From Megalobrama amblycephala (taxonomy: Eukaryota; Chordata; Actinopteri; Cypriniformes; Xenocyprididae), in NCBI RefSeq assembly GCF_018812025.1, contig NC_063063.1:7352942-7416941 (forward strand): a stretch of 64,000 bases of DNA. The letters are read 5' to 3'. Of the stretch, positions 22,621 to 33,255 are shown in pieces. The position numbers and the translations under genes are program-made. The notes below the pieces were generated by a model that saw only the letters and a list, made by a program, of their open reading frames with translations, was not told where the DNA came from and did no database searches. Each line of letters starts with the position of its first letter. The first letter of the stretch is position 1.

Positions 22621-22935
22621 TGGTAACATTTAACAATAAGGTCCCTTTTGTTAACAGTGTATGCATTAGCTAACATGAACTAACAATGAGCAACACATAT
22701 ATTTTTAAAGCATTTATTAATCTTTGTTAATGTTATTTAGTAAAAAATATAATTCTTTATTGTTTCATGTTAGTTTAGTTTCATGTTAGTCCACAGTGCA
22801 TTAACTAATGTTAACAAACTTTGATTTTAAAAATGTATTAGTACATGTTGAAATTAACATTGACAAAAAAAATAAATAAATGCTGTACTATTCAAATAAT
22901 GTTAACAAATGAAACCACAGTGTAAAGTTTTACCA
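22621..22935. mobile_element. MITE with TGGTAA ends
   Basis: The ends TGGTAACATTTAACA and, reverse-complemented, TGGTAAAACTTTACA form a 15-bp imperfect inverted repeat bounding 315 bp. The interior has repeated TTAGTTAATG-like words (TAACATGAACTAACAATGA). This is a very common cyprinid repeat type. The segment at about 37080-37230 looks like a degraded relative. Confidence 0.65.
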
Positions 22936-23775
22936 ATAGAATGGTATCCATACCGTATACCATAATACCATATATCCATACCAAACAAATCCATACTATC
23001 TCAACATAAATCGTTTCTCAGATTCTGGCTGGGGCTCACATTCAACTGCATAACAGGGTAACTGCAAGTTTAAAATACCTAAGACATGTTTTATTCAATA
23101 CATACTGTAAAGTATAAAATTTGGAGTACTAATATATCAAAACATATGAGTTAGAGGTCAATCGATTTTGCTGATATGATATTAATGTGTTTAAATAAAG
23201 ACAATAAACTGACTATAAGTGCCAATTCTAGTAAAATCTAGATACTGAATGTGTTAAATGGATTTGTTAGTATTTCCTTACTGGGCAGCCCAGAAAGAAG
23301 CCACAAGAGTTTGTTGAATTAAATGCCAGATACCAATAGCATCTAGGAAAAAAAAAAAAAAAAGATTTTATGCATGATGCAGGACTTTTATTATTTTGAA
23401 CAAACCCAAACTATACAGAGACTCTTATCTTGAAATATCTTTGCTTTACTACTTGTAGCTGATCATTCAAAAAGATGAGGGAGATAAAATATGCATTCTT
23501 ACAACCATCTGCAACATATTACAATATAAACACCATAAAGTAAACATTGCCATAATTCATCAACAGTAGATCATTAGCAATCACTCGGCATAACTTTGCA
23601 GTATTCTTTGGTTGCAAACTGCTCTGAAACCGTGAGCCTGTGAGAAGTTGAACGTGCAACAGCACTGCATTTTTACTTTGAACATGCAGTGCTTGCATTT
23701 ATTAAATTAAATCATTGTCTTTTGAAGTTTAATAACCATATTTGGCACAATTCCTGTTTTTCTGGCCCCATATTT

Positions 23776-23832
23776 AACCTCTTACATTAACATTTTAACT
23801 CTTACCTAACATTTTAACTCTTACCTAACATT
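23776..23832. repeat. Short tandem repeat, about 19-bp unit
   Basis: The unit TAACATTTTAACTCTTACC is repeated about 2.5 times in tandem. Confidence 0.75.
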
Positions 23833-24124
23833 TTAAATACCCACAGGAAACCTGAATAAAAAACCAAAAGGATGCAACACCACTCAAGAACAGTAACCAT
23901 GTGCTTGTGTGAACTAAACTTTGCATGTTTGGGCTCTGAGAGAATGTTCTCACGGCACAGTAAACATCTGCAGCTTCACCTTAGATTAGAGGTCTTTCCT
24001 GAGACTCTAATTGAATCAGAAGGCTAAATTGGCACTAGTATGGCTACACAAGAGCTGGACTGAGTGGACAGTAATTGGATTCATTACAAGCCTGGCCTCA
24101 CAGTACAGTACAAAGCTGCAGCTG

Positions 24125-24127
<3 letters not shown>

Positions 24128-24172
<45 letters not shown>
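24128..24172. repeat. (GT)n microsatellite
   Basis: Uninterrupted GT dinucleotide run of about 22 units. Confidence 0.98.
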
Positions 24173-24175
<3 letters not shown>

Positions 24176-25327
24176 ATGGCATGCCATCTGGTCAAAGTCT
24201 TCATACTACATGCAGGCATGGCAGTCATGAGACTAGCACATGATCACCATCAAAAACTATTCTTCAGGTCTGTTGGGAAGGGAACACATCTACAACTATG
24301 TTGTGCTACTCTAAACATTATATACTAGGAGCTTATGGATTTAAATGTCATTTTAGTTTCTCATTTACAAAATTCCTACAAGAAGAACTGGAGTTCATTA
24401 ACAAGTTAAGACTGTATTCAAAGCACTTGCTGTGACATTTAGACTGCATTCTCAATGACAGTGTTTTGAGATTTGCCATTTTTGTTGCATTTGCAATCAC
24501 TGTACACTGTAAGTGCTGTACATCATTGTACACTGTAAATGATTTTTCGTATTAGATTTTTTACAAGAAAACACTATCAGTTTTTCTACTTACAATTAAT
24601 ACCAATTTTCTTCTGTGCAGCTGATTTTTTTAAAGAGTTACAGGAGTCATCTGTTAACAAATAATTTAACCCCTAAAGAGTTTAACAGCATTAAAAAAAA
24701 ACTGCACACACTGCATCTTATACAACTGTGTGCATGTGATCTTAATCCATGTTGGACTTTTGGCTTCACAACCGACCATTTCTATTTCTATCAACAGAGG
24801 TCAGATAGACATGCCCATGTCTGGCTGCTTCCAAAACAACCCTTAAAAGTGAAACGTAACCACACTGACCAACAGGAAGAGTTTCTAGACCAGTAAACAC
24901 TGTAAACGTCTGACCACTGATTTCTGTGATCTGTGCTCTCTGAGGTCTAGCTGAATAATTCTGATTGTTTCAGATTTGAGGTCAGATGATTTGTACTGAC
25001 TGTCGCTCATTGAAACTGATCGTGCAGCAGCAAGGGAAAGACTAGCTGTAGATTTACACTACTAAAATAAACCTTTCATCAGCCTCACAAGCAGTCAAGT
25101 GAACTGCTACTGAATTTGACTTCTATATGGAATACTGACCTACAATTAAAACCCAACTGAAAGATTTGCTGCACATAGTTAATGGTTAATACAACTTTCA
25201 AGGGATTCTAAAATACATTATATAGTAACACGTATAATGTGAAATTGTGCAAGGGACTATATATTTTAGCTGAATGATGGCACAATGAATTTGCTTAATA
25301 AAATGAAAAATGATTATGCATAAAATA

Positions 25328-25675
25328 GGGCTGTTTAACGATTAATTGTGATCAATCACATCCAGAATAAAAGTTTGTGTTTACATAATACATGTGTGTG
25401 TACCGTGTATATTTATTTTATAAACATATACATATATATGTATATATTTAAGAAAAATATAAAAAATAAAAATCAATAAATATTTCTATATAATTTAAAT
25501 TATATATAAATATAATATAAATACAAATATATATGTAAATATTTCTTAAATATATACACATGTATGTGTATGTGTTTATAAATACAAAATAAATATGCAT
25601 AGTACACACACATATATTATGTAAACAAACTTTTATTTTGGATGTGATTAACCATGATTAACTGTTAAACAGCCC
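25328..25675. mobile_element. AT-rich MITE with GGGCTGTTTAAC ends
   Basis: Terminal inverted repeats of about 65 bases: GGGCTGTTTAACGATTAATT on the left and, reverse-complemented, GGGCTGTTTAACAGTTAATC on the right. Both continue through ATCACATCCA.AATAAAAGTTTG. The 348-bp interior is nearly pure A/T with TATA-type dinucleotide tracts. Confidence 0.8.
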
Positions 25676-25928
25676 AAGCATCAAATATTTTTTTGCAGTT
25701 AAGTAACCATTTTATAAGTAGTCAATACTGAGGCTGTGTCGATATCACAAACTTATATAATTGTAATTCTTTTTCCTTTTGATATTGCATCAATCTTTGC
25801 ATCAATTTTTAATTTATGTGTACAGAATCATATAATTTCCTACAGTTTTATTAAAACTCAGAAACCCACATTTCTAAGAGATTCAAACCAAAATCAAAGT
25901 TGAACCATGATAGATGTTTGACACTAGC

Positions 25929-26100
25929 CACGTTTACATGCAACCTAATAATCTGTTCATAATCAGATTGATGGATCAAAGCCTTCATGTAAACAACTCA
26001 ATCAATCCGACTGAAATTGATCCAAATGAAATTTCGATTCAATTGAATTATCCTTGAATCTTGAACTCTCAGTCAGATAAAATATCTTGCGCATATGCGC
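25929..26100. repeat. Probable dispersed repeat fragment (CGTTTACATGCAACC type)
   Basis: It starts CGTTTACATGCAACCTAATA followed by AATCAGATTGATGGATC and ATGTAAACAACTC. This resembles a common cyprinid repeat starting GTTTACATGCAC. The right boundary is not clear. Confidence 0.35.
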
Positions 26101-29100
26101 CGTGCTATGATGCATATGTTTATTTAAGTCTTACGAACTGGTCAGTGGAGGTGACTGAATATTTGCTACATATTTGTTAAAATATAGCTTTTTTGGACAT
26201 TTTTTATATACATGTCTTCAAAACTAAAACTGCAATTACGTTTGCAGTAGCTCCAGTGACACATGCGCTGAAAGTTTGTTCAGGATAGATGTAATACACA
26301 TGTAAACGAATATGCAAATTGGACTGCAAAGTGTATGGTGCGCAAGAAAAACTTTCAGAATCTGAAAATGGATTGGATTGAAAAAATTTGTGCATTCAAA
26401 ATATTCAAAACAGTTATATTGTGTAGTTGACAATAACCAGCTTTACTCATAGTTGAGCATCTCAATCTTATGCAGAGAAACTTGAATTTTATTTACTGGA
26501 AGCAGCGTAAATTGATCAGACTTGTAGTAGAGCTTCACTGCTGTTGTCTACCTCCTCTTCGGCGTAAAGGGAGTTGAATCAAGGCTACAGGAACACGAGC
26601 TGTTTCTAGGACAGATAAATATAGCAACAGCAGATCTACATCTCTTAAAGGAAAACCAGGCTCTGTTGTTCTAATAAAAACATACAATATAGTCCTCTGG
26701 AAAATGTACACTTGATACAGCTGTGAGAAGAAATGTAAAAACATACAAATGAAAAGAAAATACACAGTCCTCTGAGCAGGTCTGCAGGTGCAGCCGAAGT
26801 TTTACTGAATGATTTCAGAAAACAAGTATGTGATTTAAAATCTAGATGACCTCTGGTAGCAATCAATCTATTGCTGAAAGCAAAATGAAACATTCAACAT
26901 CACAACAGCAGCATTTTGCACTGTACAGCCAGAGGATTTCATCAGAAACGAGATATCACCCCTACACCTCTACAAACACTGACAAACAACAAAAGCACTT
27001 CCTTGAGCGACTGCAACTGGGTCACATCTGCCACTTGTCATTAGGGAGTTACCTCTCATCACAATCAAGCTGGCAAACAGACAGCGCAATAATTGCTGCG
27101 TGTCTCCAGAATACAGAATACACCTGAGTGGATCCATGATACACGCACACGACTGCAGCCGCGCACACGAACACACACACAATACGTGTATCCCCTTCCC
27201 TCTGCAAGAACAAAAAGAGGCCAATGAAAGGAGGGGCTCTTTCAGAGAAAGCACAGGCTGGCCGTGGCAGACAAAGCATCTCCAAAATACGGTCCTCGGC
27301 TGGGCGCTGAGCGGCGGGCCGTAATTCAGCTATAAATATTTGATAAGGCTGAGTGCACTGGAATGTGCGTGGAGCTGTGAGGGGGGTTCATGCATAGCCA
27401 AGTGTGCTGGAGGCTGGACGCTCCGGGACGATCTGATGAAGGTCATGAAGGAGCGTTCGATTGCGCTTACACATGCACGTGTGGGATGTCGCAGCGAAGT
27501 AGTCATTAATAGTGACGGACAGATGCTCTGTCTTTCTTTGAACATATCAACACATCTCTCTGTTGTCTCTTTTGCATTGACGCAGGCGCTCAAGTCATGT
27601 GCAAATCGCCAAAATGGTGGGCTGCAAATTTTACACGACCTGCAAAGACAGTCGCAGCCGACAGCCGTTATGACCACAAACAGCATCATGAATGAGTAAC
27701 AACTTTATTAATCCACTTCTCGCATTCCTGTATGTTCAAATGCACAAGCGTGCTACTTACTAAGCAGTAATTTATGTATACAGCATACTACCTTTTGTGC
27801 CTTCTAAAAGTGTCACAAGACCTCACTAAGTTAATTTACTTTAATAAGTGGGAGGAGGAAGGAGGGGGAAAATATGTTAAAGAAAATATTTTGAATGAAT
27901 ATCAAAATGACTATCTTAAAACATTCAACACTAATAAAAATCAAATGTTATTCTGATTATTAGTCGACTTCTTGTCGTTCTTTCTGGCTGATTTGTTCTA
28001 TCTCGTCTAGTATTACGTCAATCTGTAAGCCAGTAGCGTAGTGTTGTCTGGTGATGCGATGAGTGAAAATTACATTTATAAAACTGGAGAAATCAGTCTC
28101 TAAGGCCAAAATGCAGAACCAGGACACAGAAAGACAGACAAAGACCCAAAAAATGAGGTTAAACATTGGCACTGCATACACAAGATTTGTTGATGGAGAA
28201 AATCCTGAATAATTGCTTCTTTTTTGTTGGACAGGTATGGAAATTACTGTATAGAACTTACTGAAGTACTATTTAGACGATCATGCTGAAATATGTCGAT
28301 AGATGGCAGTGCATTTTTACACAAAATTGGTTTCTTAAAATACATTGTCACTTGGGACATATTTAGTAAAATAAACATGCAATACAGTGAGGTCATGTGA
28401 CACATTTAGCAGGTAGTATACATTAGATGCTGCACATTTGCAGTGTATTTTGAACACAGCCTCTCAAAAACATGAGAACTGAATTATTAACAGTTGTGAT
28501 TGAGACATCCTGGGGGGAAACTAGCTGCCTGCAAACACTCAGGGTGTTTATGGAACATTGGATATGGCGTCTTCCTCCACAACAGATCTGTCGAATGCTG
28601 GAGAAACAACAACACTGCCAGAGAGCTATATGATGCAACAAATCTAGATCAGTGTCAGTGTGTTTATCGCACACTTGCAGTGTAGGCAGCTTAGTCATCG
28701 ATAATGGGAGCAATCTACTTTTATCAGAGCAAATCAGGGGTTACTGACACCACAGAACATGACTGACGATCTAACCTCACTAAAGGTCTTGGTTCTTCTA
28801 AATTACTATCAGTATATTGTCATTACTCTAAGTTTCCAAAATGTTACCATCAAGCCATGCTGGGTATTTCATGTAGTCTCAAGCCTGCTCGTGTGCAAAT
28901 TGGGAACGTAATGCTATTTGTGGTTGTAATGTTACCGCAAAGAGTGTGTGTTATTAATGTGTTATAAAGTAGTATAGTGTTATTGTAAATTACAGAGGCA
29001 GCAGCCAATGAGCCGAAGATTCTCTCATAAAACTCTCATGCACTTCAAATTTTTTAATTTCAGTAAGAAAATTAGTCAAGAGTTTTTACTACACATTTTG

Positions 29101-29656
29101 ATATTCCATGCATACATATTTGTATACTATGATTTGTATATTGTCAGAAGCACATACTGCTAGCAGCAGCATGGCAGTATAACATTGCAAATGCACCCAG
29201 AGACAGAGAGTGAGCCATACTATTCTAAGTAATATTGCAGTACACAAGATTTACAACCTCACTGCAGAACTTCATCCCCATAAAACAGTGAAATTGAGCA
29301 GAAGGTTGGGACACCCGGCCAAGTCAGCTCTAACGACCAACTTCAGTTCAATGGTCACTTCCTGTCTAATGTGTTTCTAAAGAGAAGCACAAAGCAGGCA
29401 GTATGTGTGTGTGTCCTGCTCTAGAGAAAGCTGCACATTCCCTCTGCCTTCCTAAGAAAAGACAGACTCATGAGAAACCACGACACACTGCAGAGAAAAA
29501 CACCCCAGCAGGAGGAACGGTACTTTCCCACATTTGCCTGACATATCCCACCTCAAACAGACACACACACACACCCACAATAATTGAAACAACATTCCCT
29601 TAAAACATCCAATAACAGCGCAAACACACCTTTATCATTTCATCCAATCTGAAATG

Positions 29657-30252
29657 TAGATTAGTTCACTTCAGAATTAAAATTTCCTGATAATTCACTC
29701 ACTGCCATGTTATCCTAGATGTTTTTCTTTCTTCAGTTGAAAAGAATGCGTGACGTAGGCGGAAGTACTGTCTCATTTTCTCCTCCAACTTCAAAATCAT
29801 CCGACATCTTTGTTTTACCTTTTTTTGTAAAGGGAAAATGTTCACTTTGCAGACACTGGATCGGTTCTTTCTCCTACGTCACGTGTGCCCATTCCAACGT
29901 GATTACGTAATGCGTGGCGCATTGCAGAGCTAGTTCAAGACAAGCATTTGTGGTTAAAAGCTATACACTTTTTTTAATTTATTTTTAGTAAATGACTGAT
30001 AGTTTCACTAGACAAGACCCTTATTGCTCGTCTGGGATCATGTAGAGCCCTTTGAAGCGGCACTGAAACTGCAATTTGGTCCAACCCATTGTACCCTGGT
30101 GAAGTCCACTATATGGAGAAAAATCCTGGAATGTTTTCCTCAAAAACCTTAATTTCTTTTCAACTGATGAAAGAAAGACCTAAACATCTTGGATGACATG
30201 GGGGTGAGTAAATTATCAGGAAATTTTAATTCTGAAGTGAACTAATCCTTTT
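29657..30252. mobile_element. MITE with ATTAGTTCACTTCAGAATTAAAA ends
   Basis: The terminal arms are inverted: ATTAGTTCACTTCAGAATTA on the left, and GATTAGTTCACTTCAGAATT as the reverse complement of the right end. They continue through AAATTTCCTGATAATT(C/T)ACTCAC and CATCTTTAGGTC-type sequence for about 90 bases. The element is about 600 bp and has no transposase. Confidence 0.8.
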
Positions 30253-31307
30253 AGTTGTATGTGCCACTTTTACGGCGCATTTTGTCCTACTCGTGGTTTG
30301 ACAGTCCCCCTCCACTTTTCTTGTATGGAAAAGAGCACTCAGGATACTCCTCAAAACATTGCCTTTTGTGTTCCACAGTAGAAATATAATCACACAGGTT
30401 TGGAACAAAATTATGTTGAGTAAACAATGACCATTTTCGTTTTTGGGTGAACTATCCATCTAAAATGACAGTTCTGGAACAAGACTGTCTCTCGTCCTCT
30501 CTCTCTCTTTCTCTCTCGGATCTGAGAGGCATAATTAGAAACAGCCGCACTATGCACAGTGCTGCATTGAAGGAGCTGTTTGCTAAATGGGTCATAGTGC
30601 AACCCTGCCCTTCCTCCCTCAAACACACACATACATACACCGTTTCAGGCAGTACACTTCTCAGTGGATCAAGCAGATTAAATGCCCCTCCAGACTTTGC
30701 CCCAGAGAGAGAGAACAGGACGATATAATCAGCTTACTTCGCTGGAATGAACGAACAGGCCTGTCAAAACACAAGACACCTCCGTCTGCTATCAACCTAA
30801 CAAACACTAGACTAGCCCTGTTCCAACGCCCAACCAAAAACAGGCACACCATCCATCCCTGTCTCAAATAAACGGGGGCTTTCCACACAGCTGCAGTTCT
30901 ATCCGACACCCACCGTCTGTCTGGGCCGCTCACATGTCTTTCGCAGTATTGCTTTAATAAGCGTACAAGCAGGAAAAATCCCCTGCAACTTTAATTCTCA
31001 GTTCTGCCGGTCCGTCCTTGATAGTTTTTTGTGCGCAAGACAAAAGGCTTGTCGCTTTTTGCAAGGCATTGAAAGGTGCTTGTGTTTTCGACCAGTTAAG
31101 TTAGCACCCTGTAGCTGTAGACACAATAACACAATTGACTGCACAGAAGCAGATGGTTGATAAACATCCTGTTAGACGAAGACATGAATGATCCAATCCG
31201 CCCTGATGTAACCGGCTCAACATGAGACATTTACCCTCAGCGTCTTCAGGCTATACAGTCTGAAAGTCATAAAAAGGCTTATTTATAGAAAACAAGAGAT
31301 TGTTTAC

Positions 31308-31442
31308 CTCTTCGCTGGTCTTGAGGATGAGCCCAAGCCGATGGTGGAGCTCGGTCAGTGGACACACGCCGCTCAAGTTAAAGAAACTCGAGTGGGACGC
31401 AGATGAGCGAGAGAAAAAGAGGAAGAAAGGCAAAACAAACAA
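31308..31442 (-). other. Candidate alternative first exon of jmjd1c
   Basis: Minus-strand open segment from a Met codon at 31442 to a donor GAAGAG|GTAAAC at 31308. The donor leaves phase 0, which is what exon 21892-21779 requires, so the joined frame would stay open. The predicted N-terminus is hydrophobic and Ser-rich and ends ILKTSEE. It does not resemble a JMJD1C terminus I know. A CpG-dense stretch (about 31560-31760) lies just upstream. One match in three is expected by chance for the phase, so support is modest. Confidence 0.25.
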
Positions 31443-31559
31443 GTTTCTCTCAAAGGCGTCTTGTGGTCTTTAAAAGAAGAGGCGTGCTTTGAAAAGAGAC
31501 CTTCCCTGCTCAGACGCTGGCCACATGTCAGACATTTTATGTGGCTGACAGGAAACACA

Positions 31560-31760
31560 GAATGAGAGAAAAGCCTCCGCTGCCGCAGAGCTCAAAGAAA
31601 CAGGGCGAGGAGGACTAAAAAGTGAAGCGGACCGTTCGTTCACTCGCTTACTCGCTCCCTCTTCTGCTCGTCTTTCTGTATCTGAGCATCAGACTGTTAG
31701 CGAGTCTGTCGTCAGCGGTGCCAGAGAACAATTCCGATCCGTCCAGTGAGCGATGTTTCT
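31560..31760. promoter_or_regulatory. Small CpG cluster
   Basis: About a dozen CpG dinucleotides fall within 150 bases of otherwise CpG-poor DNA, including ACCGTTCGTTCACTCGCTTA and CGGTGCC. It lies upstream (minus-strand sense) of the candidate first exon. A plus-strand frame here (31622-31888) begins with a hydrophobic stretch but resembles nothing known. A promoter role is inference. Confidence 0.3.
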
Positions 31761-32227
31761 CGGCCTGCCTGAGTCTGGAACTGGGTCAGGCTGCCTGCTT
31801 CCTCCAGAGCCCGGTTACACAAGCGGTTAACACACACACACACACATACAAACACACTCCGCCACTGCAGCGATCAGGAAGCTCTTGAGAGCCACGTACT
31901 AAAAGAACAAGCATGCACAGGCTGCTATTGTATTTTCCCCCTCGTCATGGTTTTTTGGTTTGCTGTTGCGCAGACAAGTTTTTCAGTGGCTGTTTGTGTG
32001 GTGAGAAAATCAGTGTGGCACTGTAGAGAGTGAAATGAAAGAATCTGAGAGAGAAAGAGAGAGAGAGTGAGAGAGGAAAAGAGAGGGTGGGGGTGGCATG
32101 GAGGCGAGTGTAAACCATGAAAAGGGCGTTGCTATGTACAATGTAACTAATCTCCCACCATCACAGGTGGCAGAGCCGCCCCACAGTATGACTCACCCTG
32201 ATGAGCAGGCCACTGGTGCGCACACAT

Positions 32228-32229
<2 letters not shown>

Positions 32230-32275
<46 letters not shown>
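32230..32275. repeat. (CA)n microsatellite
   Basis: Uninterrupted CA dinucleotide run of about 22 units. Confidence 0.97.
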
Positions 32276-32278
<3 letters not shown>

Positions 32279-32283
32279 GAATT

Positions 32284-32400
32284 AAAGGGATAGTTCACCC
32301 AAAAATGAAAATTCTGTCATGTCGTTCCAAACCATATGACTTTCTATGGAACACAGAAGCAGATCTTTGGTTGAATGTCCTGGCTGCTTTTTGCCATACA
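32284..32400. repeat. One end of a TTAAAGGGATAGTTCACCC MITE
   Basis: It begins TTAAAGGGATAGTTCACCCA and continues AAAATGAAAATTCTGTCAT, the terminal sequence of the 8086-8560 family. The opposite end is not found nearby; an L2 fragment follows. Confidence 0.6.
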
Positions 32401-32504
32401 ATTGAATTGATTGGGATCTCTTTAGCTCCAAAAATGACAAATAACACCATGAAAGAAGCTCACATTACCCATGAGTGGTATTTCAAGTCTTCTAAAGACT
32501 AGAA

Positions 32505-33255
32505 TGTATGGTAGGTGTCAAAGGCACTGTATTACAACGGTTTGCTTCTTACCCCAAGAATAGGACATTTTCTGTAAATTTAGGGAAATTTTCCTCATCA
32601 TCTGCACCTGTTTTGTGTGGTGTGCCCCAGGGATCCATTTTGGTACCTTTATTGTTTTCCCTTTATATGCTTGCCTTGGCCCACATTTTTCAGAAATACA
32701 ACATTTCATATCACTTTTATGCAGACGATTCTCAGTTTTACCTTCCAGTACGGCTTGACACCACTGTTTCATTCGATGTGTTATTGAAATGTATAAATTA
32801 TATCAAGAGGTGGGTGACAAATAATTTTCTAGGGATAAAACAGAGGTTTTAATTTTAGGTTGTCCTGCAAATTCCTCCCCTGATCTCCCCTGAAGCCCAG
32901 TTAGGTCTCTCTCAACCAATGTACACAAACAAATCAAAAGCCTTGGAGTAATCTTAGGTTAGGGCACTTAGATCTTCTGATCACTTGCTCTTGATTGCGC
33001 CACAGTGTCGCTACAAATCAAAGGGTGATCAGGCCTTTCTGTGGCTGGGCACAAGCTTTGGAATGGTCTCCCCTATCATGAGGTCTGCTTCTTGACATTT
33101 TTAAATCTACTCTTAAATAATATTTTTATTCTTTAGCTTTTGGGAACATGTAATTGTTGTATTTATTGTGTAGACCTGCTTTGTACAGCACTTTGGATCA
33201 ATCCATATTGTTTAAATGTGCTTTATAAATAAATGTTGTTGTTGTTGTTGTTCTA
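32505..33255 (+). mobile_element. 5'-truncated L2-like LINE fragment with reverse transcriptase remnant
   Basis: A 114-codon frame (32508-32852) contains reverse transcriptase motifs: FSVNLGKFSSSSAPVLCGVP, QGSILVPLLFSLYML and the catalytic YADDSQFYLPV. The downstream non-coding end has CTTTGTACAGCACTTTGGATCA, GTGCTTTATAAATAAATG and a terminal GTT run (about 33237-33253), the usual 3' end of L2-clade fish LINEs. The palm segment is present, but the endonuclease and upstream part are missing and the frame breaks after 32852. It is a dead copy. Neighbouring members such as CR1 or Rex1 are less likely given the 3' end. Confidence 0.75.

Larger units (their letters stand above)
21893..31307 (-). 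other. Upstream intron of jmjd1c, part 1
   Basis: No recognisable gene. It holds the MITEs at 22621, 25328 and 29657, a GT microsatellite at 24128-24172, and long non-repetitive stretches at about 26450-29640. The section 27100-27700 is CpG-richer than its surroundings and has open frames on both strands, but nothing resembles a known protein. Confidence 0.6.

Noticed and set aside
27330..27699. Paired 119-codon frames on both strands
   Set aside because: Overlapping open frames on both strands in a GC-richer patch are expected by composition; neither has a motif.
31622..31888. Plus-strand frame starting with a hydrophobic, signal-like stretch
   Set aside because: It ends in a CA-rich repeat and has no recognisable mature domain; the CpG content alone explains the open frame.
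32165..32215. Minus-strand QWPA-like codons next to a GTGAGT, resembling the missing jmjd1c exon end (QWPAL)
   Set aside because: The sequence before it is a GT microsatellite with no homology to the expected exon, and the donor phase is wrong.
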